DNA of 64,000 nucleotides from Arachnopeziza araneosa (lineage: Eukaryota > Ascomycota > Leotiomycetes > Helotiales > Arachnopezizaceae). The DNA lies in assembly GCA_003988855.1 (NCBI GenBank), contig QYAI01000146.1:1-64000 (forward strand). Reading direction: 5' to 3'. The translations under genes were made by a program, and so were the position numbers. This document shows, piece by piece, positions 55,593 through 64,000 of the stretch; the stretch's first letter is position 1; each line of letters opens with the position of its first letter. A model generated the notes under the pieces. The model saw nothing but the letters and a program-made list of their open reading frames with translations, was not told the DNA's origin and did not search any database.

Positions 55593-58320
55593 ATGGGAGC
55601 AACCATGAGCTGCAATTACTGCGATAGGACTGATTCTCATACGCATTACCATTGCCCTAAGTGCAATCGTATCGATGATTACTCTCACATCCACTGCCCT
55701 AATTGCGATCGTATCAATGATTACTCTCATATCCACTGCCCTGATTGCGATCGTATTGATGATTACCATCATACCCATTGCTCTAAGTGCGATAGGATTG
55801 ATTTCCATGTCCATCCCGACCCTCTTCATTATCCTAAGCGCCTTTCCAATTCCAGACGCACGCCCTTCTCGACCACCAGAACAAGTGGGAGAACTACTAC
55901 AACAAGTGGGAGAACCACTACAACAAGCGGGAGATCCACTACATCAAGTGGGAGACAAATGCGGCATGATGATCGAAATTCTGAATCTGAATTACTCTCA
56001 TCGACCTCCCTTTTCGGTCTCGATTCTCAACAGTCCAGCACAGCTGATCCAGCGCCGCCGGTCCTATTTGACCTTGAAATACCAGAAGGATGGGAAAGAC
56101 AGTTCGTTACTTGACGCCGTCGATATTTAAAAAGTGTACTGATCTCTTTTAGCTACATCCCCGACCTTTCACAAAATAGCTTCGGTCTAGAGAGTGATAA
56201 AGACTCTCCCTCAATTACCATATCTTACTTCAGACGCAAGGTTAGAAACGATGAGGATGATGGCGACGTATTTGCTCGCATATGTTATGAGCAGAAGGAT
56301 GAATATCCAAATTTTCCAGGGCTGGAAAGGCTCTCAAAGACTTGCAAAAGGAGCATGTTCGTGTTGCAAATCCTGCTTAACGACATAAAGTACCGAAACT
56401 GGGGATATTACGACCTCTGCCCACGAGGGGAAAATCACCGCGTCTTCATCAGACTGGTACTGGAATCAGTTCCGATGCCCGGACCTAAATCGATACCAAT
56501 GGTTGGATATGATTCATATTGTGGTCAACTGACTATTTTGTGCCACCGCCATAAACCTCATGCACAATACAAACCTCCAAAGAGTCATATTACATATGCT
56601 ATTGATCCGGAGGGGGAACGCTGGGGTCACCGGAGCTTTAGATTCGATTATACGCCGATGTACTCGTATAGCTCGACAAACATACTTCCTGGTAAGCTGA
56701 TATTCTCTTCTTCGTTCTTGTTGCTGATATCTTTCATCAGAAAGTATAGTCGATTCAAAAGCTCATAGCTTCCCCGATTTGGCTCAAAGCGAGGATTTTA
56801 AGATTGCGAAGAAGTGGTTTCATGACTGCCAAAGTCGTCATGACGGCTGTGAGAAGAAAAATGTTCTCTTCCGTCCACGCCGTTTGCTTGACATATCGAA
56901 TGGTATTGAGAATCTGAAGATACAAGAAAATAATAATCTTCACAATATGTTATCCTATGCAACGCTATCCTATTGTTGGGGACTGCCTAGCTTGCAGAGC
57001 GACAGTCAGCCTTCTTATGTTACTACGCTCGATAACTTGTTTAAGAGGCAGCAGAGCTTTTCCGGCACCACTGATCAACTTCCGCAAACAATTATAGATG
57101 CCATCGATCTAGCAAGAGATCTTGGATTCAGTCATATCTGGATTGACAGTTTATGCATCTTGCAACAATGTGCCGAAGATTGGGATAGAGAGGGCAGTGA
57201 AATGCACCGTATATATGGCTGCTCCGACCTTACGATTGTTGCGAGAGAACCAGTAGAAGCACGTGAAGGCTTCCTCACATTTAACGATCCACCTTCGGTT
57301 GTGGGAGACTTTCCTGTTTTCAACTATGGCTTGTTGGCAAGCAGTAAGACAAGTTTGAAAGAGTTCCAGCCGGCTTCAAGATACAACTGGAGAAGCCGTG
57401 GTTGGACACTCCAAGAGGAAGCTCTCTCACGTCGAATACTCTACTGTATTGAGGACCCTGATATCAATTCAGTAGCCCAAAACAGTGGTCGAAAGCTTCT
57501 TTTTGAATTTGAGTGTCTTCAACATCATGTCAGGATTCCAAGAGGCCGTAAACGCGGGAGTGTGCGGCCATCCAGGGTGCAACCATGGACTCCGAAGCCT
57601 CGATTATCAAAAAGGAATGATATTGATTGGATATGGCGCAGAATGATTGAAGATTACTCATCTAGAACCTTAACCTTTGAGTCGGATGTTTTCCCTGCGC
57701 TATCAGGGATTACTAGCGAGGTGGCTCGCAGAATGACCGAGTTGGTTGGCCCAAAAAAGCCTGTTGACTTGGCTGGTTTATGGGAACACACTATACAACT
57801 AGATCTCTGTTGGACTATTGCGAGTAGAGACAGCCTTGAGTACCGAGGGGAATCAACATTGTGGACCAAAGACCCAGATCACTCAACTGCTGCGCCAAGT
57901 TGGTCGTGGGCATCGCTACCATTAGCATCCGAAGTTCGATGGGATCCTTCCCTAGAAGCCAATGGTTACGAAAACTTTGACTTTGTCCAGCTAATGAATC
58001 GCCGCACTCCTCCGCTAGAGCAGGCCATCTCTGTAACGATTCATGAAAATAGCTCTATCACGCTCAAGTGCAAGCTACTATCTGCGAAAGACGTTAGCAA
58101 TGAATTAACCCAAAGTATGCATCAGGTTCTTTTCCTTATCAAGGGGGAGGATCGTTACAACGATGAGATGTGGGAAGTTTACCATGGAATTGTTTTGGAA
58201 CCGGACATTAGCGGTGTGAGGGAAAGGTATCGCCGTGTAGGGTCAATTTCTATAGGTAACGTGGATGAAGTGGCGAGTTTGATGGATCGTTTGGAAATCA
58301 GTGAGATAGAGATTGTGTAA
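55593..58320 (+). CDS. HET-domain protein with tandem Cys/His repeat module (875 aa)
   Basis: Three exons (55593-56101, 56153-56691, 56741-58320; introns of 51 and 49 nt) join in frame. Residues about 7-75 are four or five copies of a 14-residue HCPxCDRIDDYSHI unit, each supplying a CxxC pair and H-x-H, so likely zinc-binding. Next comes a Thr/Ser/Arg linker with SGRTTTT repeats. The rest is a HET-type protein: YATLSYCWGLP at about residue 422 and SHIWIDSLCILQQCAEDWDR at about 482, then RGWTLQEEALSRRIL and SWSWASLP. HET domains trigger incompatibility cell death in filamentous ascomycetes. The first intron (donor GTTCGT) is the weak link; if wrong, the Cys/His protein (55593-56114) is a separate gene. 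Confidence 0.75.
55633..55812. repeat. Coding 42-bp tandem repeat (Cys/His module)
   Basis: Four near-identical 42-bp units, such as CATTGCCCTAAGTGCAATCG and its relatives, start near 55650, 55692, 55734 and 55776 within the HET-linked gene. Units differ by a few substitutions that conserve the Cys and His codons. Confidence 0.85.
55878..55955. repeat. Coding 24-bp tandem repeat (SGRTTTT)
   Basis: About three copies of ACAAGTGGGAGAACCACTAC-type units encode the SGRTTTT linker between the Cys/His module and the HET region. Confidence 0.8.
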
Positions 58321-58854
58321 GAATGGATGGACACAGATAGGCACGATGCACATCGCCCATTGATAATGGAGTTGGAGGTTTCAATGACGTCTTGTCAAAT
58401 GCTCGTTATCAACATATATTTCGGTGTGTTAGAACCTCGTCAACACAGCAGCGGTAGACGAAATGCACAGAATAGGACGAAGCTGGTGATCGAGCATTTA
58501 TAATCAGTTTTTATTCACTGGACTTCTTCTAGCATTAAAAATGGCACAATCACTAAAATCGACGAAAATCTATACACTAATGCCATTTAACACAACTTGA
58601 TACCAGCAGTGCAATAATAAAATATCAAAATTCAATATTATCATTTTTCATCTTTTGACTTTCAGTAGTTTTTTACTATTCAACCTGAGCCTTGAGTTAA
58701 GTCCTTCTTCTCTGCGTCCAGTAAGCAACGCGGCACGTTCTTAAATATTGCACTTCTTAAGACCTTTGAGGCTCCTTATCAATGTTCACAACAGCGAGAC
58801 CTCAGTACGAGCAACCACTTATTTCGACATATTTCAGTTTTGTACCTCCCCAGC
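58321..58854. other. Intergenic region between convergent genes
   Basis: About 530 bases, AT-rich near 58600-58700, holding both 3' ends. Confidence 0.5.
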
Positions 58855-60655
<1,801 letters not shown>

Positions 60656-61354
60656 AATGGGCTAATTTGATCACAGCTGTGAGATTGAAAAGAACAAGCG
60701 ATGGAATGAGCGAGGATGACATTCTGACTTAATATAAAATTGTTGACGTGAAATCCAGGGATCCAACCCCGCAGTCCGGCTGAATTTGGCTGCCACTCTT
60801 TCGTGAACGTCAGGAGGTTTTAAATAACACTGTCATCGTCAATCGACTACTGAAACTTTGAAAAGATGGCAGAGGAGAAAGAGCGAGAAAGAGTATACTA
60901 ACTTCATTATCTGATGCATAGCCAATTGAGCCTCCTGTTAGAAGCAAGGCTCAACAGGATATAAATCTTATCTTGAGGTTGAGACGCGAAGAGCACGAGA
61001 CTAAAAGTATTAATCCTTATAAGGAAATTATATTATCCTTCTCGGGCCTTTCTAAAGGCTAGAAACACAGGCACCTGACCACTATTGAGGATCTCTTTAC
61101 CACTCCTATCTTAGGATAGGACATCCAATATTTCTCCCTCTTGAAAGAATAACAGGCAGGATGTTGCTTCCCGAGAGACTGTAGAGATAATGTGCTTGCA
61201 TTAGCGGGTTAGGCACTCTGTTTGGGTCAATAAGTCTGCTTAATTTTGCAAAAGATTGATCCTAAAGGACCACTTACTGCAGAAGGATGACGCCATCCCG
61301 TGTCAGGGATGAAGTTGCAGCAACATTGAACTAGCTACATTGTTCCTATCTTTT
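60656..61354. other. Intergenic region with a possible transposon-derived fragment
   Basis: Around 60940-61150 a discontinuous frame reads INPYKEIILSFSGLSKG and KHRHLTTIEDLF with stops, suggesting an old mobile-element or gene fragment, too short to identify. Confidence 0.35.
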
Positions 61355-63760
61355 TCAACGAAGTACAAATTTGCTCTCCCTGGCTTTCCCATCTTCCATC
61401 TGGTCCACCGCCTTACCATTCATATACCCATGAATGTATACATCACCGACAAATCGATACTCACCGCGAGCACCTTCTGGACGAAGAAGAACTGGAGTAG
61501 AGCAGCCTAGAGGTATGACAACGATATCACCGGGCAACATGAAGCCAGAGCCCATTCCGATCCGCTTCTCTTCTGTAATACAGAAGCAACGTCCCATCAT
61601 TTTATTGCCGAAGTGTTTCTGAAGCAAGTGCCTGCGAGCTTCAGGCTTGATATTGACCTTTGCGTTGACGTAATCTCGCAATTTCTGATCGACCGGTAGT
61701 TGAGGTAGTCGCTCACGAAGTAAGGAAGCAAATAGGTAGTAACAGACAGTCAAACACTCGTCAGAATTATTCCAGAGATGACATCCCTGACCCAGACTTA
61801 TCACCCCGCAAAATTCCTTTTGTACCATGAAGCTGTACTCCTCCGTATTATTTTCGAGACTCGCTAGAAGCAAGGCTAGCCAATGTATAAATGCCATAAG
61901 GTAGTCGGCTAATGTGCAGAGAGTACCTACCGCAACGCCGTTAACGCTAATAGTATCGAGGTAAATCGCAGATATTTCAAGCTTGGTATGGCGTGTGTCA
62001 AGAAATCTGGACTTCGCCTTAGTTATGCCTGCTGCCGAGAAATTGTATTTGCGGCCCATAGCTGACGTCTGAGGGATATGTGACCAATCCGGAACGTAAG
62101 AGGGTAGATTAGCCGAGCTTGTAAAAACTGGAAAATGAATAGCATCACAGATAACGTCTAAGCGTTCAGTCGTCTTCAAGAGGTAGTCGACGATGTCCGT
62201 GTATATGTCCTTGACCGAAAGGCTATAGTCAACACGGAATTCCGTACGCGTCTCTTTTGGTAAAACACCAAGGATCCCATATAGTTTATCCTTTGCATCT
62301 GAGGTAAGTTTCCTTCGACAGGCACGTAATACTTCGAGCAGAGTTCGTTCCCCAAGTCCCGTGTATGATTTGATATCCGGAAGGCTGCTAGGGCCTTGAT
62401 AAACTAAAACCTGTGCGTAACTGAACTGATTCGTTGTGGTCATATAGCGTCTCGAATCTCTTTGACCTGCAGGGAAGTAATAATCTAAGTCAGCTCTGTG
62501 TTCGCTGAAAGCAACAGAGGCGCGTTGGAACACCATCCACTGAAGTGTCGTTGACCCGCAAAATACTGTAATGGATCTTGCATTAAATATTTCTTGGACA
62601 ACCCACAGTCTTCTCCAATAATCCCTCTCGAACAGTGAGACAACGGCGGGTAGGTCTGGTTTTCCAACTCGGGATGATATTAAGTGGGTTAAATTTTCTG
62701 GGGCATCAGCTAGGTCTGCCACGGTGCGGAGAAAATCCATTGCTAAATTACTGTTGTCTGCCTCCGGGCCCAGCCAAACAGCTACGGACTTGGCTTTCGA
62801 GTATATGCTGGTCATTAGCTGGACTTGTTGAGTACGTTCAGCTCTATTTTGTTGATCTATACAGAGAGCGTCTACCCACACTAATACAGACTCTGACTTT
62901 TGACGAAGGGCCTCTAAGGCACCATAGAGGCTGACGGTGATGGGAATCAAGGAACCGTCTAGCTCAACGTCTTGTAAGTCTCCCGCATCTCCCCAGGCAT
63001 AAGAAATAGCCACGTATTGAGGAGGCTCTTCAAGAGGAACGTCGATTATCTCACCCTTAATCATGGTCTTCCTTTCCGGGAGAAGTCTAACAAGTCTAAA
63101 TTCCGACTCTTGAAGCGCCTTGTACTGATATCCGTGGTTGGCTAGTACTCTAGGTAATGCAGCAAGCGACGACCTAAATGCTGAATTGGCCGGCGTTATA
63201 GGAGCGGCAGGGGTTCCGACTCTTGGAATTGGGATTCTTTCGCTCTTCCAGCGCCTTATTCCCTGTGGCGTATCACCTCGAGACGAGGAGTACTCAACTC
63301 CATCAAAAGGGGACAAGTATCTAGTATCAACCTTCGGAGACAACGGTTGCGAAGGATGAGGATGCGTATTTCGATCTTCGAAGGAGCGTCTGCGAGGGTT
63401 GTGCAAGGGAGGGGAAGGATGTCGAGCAGGATGCAATGGAACCTGCTCGTAATCGGAAGCTCTACGGATCGTTGGGGGGGCTTTGTTGCTGAAGCCACGT
63501 CCGCCTTCGCGCTGGACTTTCGGCTGCCAATTGAGCGGAGGTGATGGAACTCGTTGCATGTACGAAGAGCGGGGGCGGGGAGGAGGCGATGGGACTCGTC
63601 GATCTGTGGAATGGCCAATCCTCAATCCTTCGTAGGACCCCCTTCGTTGGATTGCAGGAGGAGGAGGAGCTCGAGAAGCATTTGTGGCCGGCGACCGCTT
63701 TCGCTGGGTTCGATCGGGAGCTGAGGGGATTCCGAAATTTCTAGGATCCGCATCGTTCAT
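61355..63760 (-). CDS. HET-domain protein with disordered N-terminus (801 aa)
   Basis: Intronless frame from the first ATG (63760). Residues 1-210 are Pro/Ser/Arg-rich and disordered (RRVPSPPPRPRSSY and similar). The HET domain follows: EFRLVRLLPERKTMIKGEII, PPQYVAISYAWGDAG at about residue 245, VLVWVDALCIDQQNRAERTQ at about 295, and SIYSKAKSVAVWLGPEADNS. The C-terminal region has YLLASLLRERLP-like helices and ends in a beta-rich GDVYIHGYMNGKAVDQ segment typical of this HET subfamily. The frame is open upstream to about 63900 (NSHDRDDIDECSRIVEEIAQ), so a 5' exon with an extended N-terminus may exist near or beyond the window edge. Predicted role: allorecognition or stress-triggered cell death. 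Confidence 0.88.
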   Translation of the reverse strand: MNDADPRNFGIPSAPDRTQRKRSPATNASRAPPPPAIQRRGSYEGLRIGHSTDRRVPSPPPRPRSSYMQRVPSPPLNWQPKVQREGGRGFSNKAPPTIRRASDYEQVPLHPARHPSPPLHNPRRRSFEDRNTHPHPSQPLSPKVDTRYLSPFDGVEYSSSRGDTPQGIRRWKSERIPIPRVGTPAAPITPANSAFRSSLAALPRVLANHGYQYKALQESEFRLVRLLPERKTMIKGEIIDVPLEEPPQYVAISYAWGDAGDLQDVELDGSLIPITVSLYGALEALRQKSESVLVWVDALCIDQQNRAERTQQVQLMTSIYSKAKSVAVWLGPEADNSNLAMDFLRTVADLADAPENLTHLISSRVGKPDLPAVVSLFERDYWRRLWVVQEIFNARSITVFCGSTTLQWMVFQRASVAFSEHRADLDYYFPAGQRDSRRYMTTTNQFSYAQVLVYQGPSSLPDIKSYTGLGERTLLEVLRACRRKLTSDAKDKLYGILGVLPKETRTEFRVDYSLSVKDIYTDIVDYLLKTTERLDVICDAIHFPVFTSSANLPSYVPDWSHIPQTSAMGRKYNFSAAGITKAKSRFLDTRHTKLEISAIYLDTISVNGVAVGTLCTLADYLMAFIHWLALLLASLENNTEEYSFMVQKEFCGVISLGQGCHLWNNSDECLTVCYYLFASLLRERLPQLPVDQKLRDYVNAKVNIKPEARRHLLQKHFGNKMMGRCFCITEEKRIGMGSGFMLPGDIVVIPLGCSTPVLLRPEGARGEYRFVGDVYIHGYMNGKAVDQMEDGKARESKFVLR

Positions 63761-64000
63761 GGCTACTGGATATGGGGTGGATGGACGAAACAACAGCCCG
63801 CGACTCTGCGCAATCTCCTCGACTATGCGACTGCACTCATCAATGTCGTCACGGTCGTGAGAATTGAAGCTTGGCTGCGCTGAGTGATGCTGGTGAGGCT
63901 GGAATCATGTCTCGAGGCATGTTGCTTTCCAAAGAGCAGCTGAAGGTGGGGGCTATTGTAGCCTCCAGGCACAAGAGCTGCATCAGAGGCGCCGAGGCCT

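Noticed and set aside
60940..61150. Possible mobile-element protein fragment
   Set aside because: Too short and too interrupted to assign to any element; no terminal repeats seen.

Overview
The window is nuclear DNA from a filamentous ascomycete fungus. Almost every multi-exon gene has short introns (about 45-110 nt) with GTAAGT/GTATGT-type donors, CTAAC/CTGAC-like branch points and TAG/CAG acceptors. The gene families are typical of Pezizomycotina: Zn2Cys6 and fungal-specific transcription factors, HET-domain proteins, a hydrophobin, GH15 glucoamylase, P450s, DUF3632-like and F-box/LRR families. Gene content feels Leotiomycetes-like (Helotiales), but that is an impression, not a result. Two ambiguous bases (N at 3870 and 37626) show this is assembled sequence.

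Layout. 0.2-2.8 kb: a Zn2Cys6 regulator (minus). 3.7-5.5 kb: a decaying F-box/LRR-like gene. 6.2-7.1 kb: a DUF3632-like gene. 7.5-17.6 kb: four small secreted-protein genes separated by long gene-poor DNA: a 67-aa six-Cys protein, a 101-aa Cys-rich protein with Kex2-like sites, a Ser-Ala-repeat protein with a ricin-B-like domain, and a Gly/Ser-rich class II hydrophobin-like protein. Both Cys-rich proteins appear only after splicing. 18.8-20.0 kb: a YeeE/YedE-type sulfur-compound permease. 21.6-22.6 kb: an MDR quinone-oxidoreductase-like enzyme. 22.9-24.2 kb: a complete but dead Tc1/mariner element with terminal inverted repeats and TA duplications. 24.3-24.7 kb: a gene relic. 25.1-26.4 kb: a second fungal transcription-factor-like gene with a possible frameshift. 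28.3-31.1 kb: an 880-aa EH-like plus ankyrin protein. 33.2-40.0 kb: two P450 genes flanking an F-box gene that carries an 11-bp frameshifting duplication. 40.8-43.1 kb: a STAND/HeLo-type N-terminal domain joined to TPR-like repeats. 43.9-44.2 kb: a solo LTR with 5-bp target duplication. 45.6-46.6 kb: a Cys-rich single-pass membrane protein. 47.5-50.0 kb: a YqfO/NIF3-C-like protein and an FAD sugar-lactone oxidase. 51.4-51.8 kb: an AIG2/GGCT-like pseudogene. 53.0-53.8 kb: a cytochrome b561. 54.4-54.7 kb: a small conserved fungal protein. 55.6-58.3 kb: a HET protein with an unusual tandem Cys/His module. 58.9-60.7 kb: a GH15 glucoamylase. 61.4-63.8 kb: a second HET protein.

How it fits together. 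There is no single operon-like pathway. Three themes stand out: a run of secreted small proteins (surface or host-facing), a set of proteins with domains known from fungal allorecognition and programmed cell death (two HET, one HeLo/STAND-type N-terminal domain), and repeated signs of gene decay (RIP-like Trp-to-stop changes in the transposon, an 11-bp duplication, a deleted AIG2-like gene, nonsense-riddled relics). The genome is therefore compartmented into conserved metabolic genes and fast-changing accessory genes. All exon models were read by eye from splice signals and frame continuity; none is backed by RNA evidence here.
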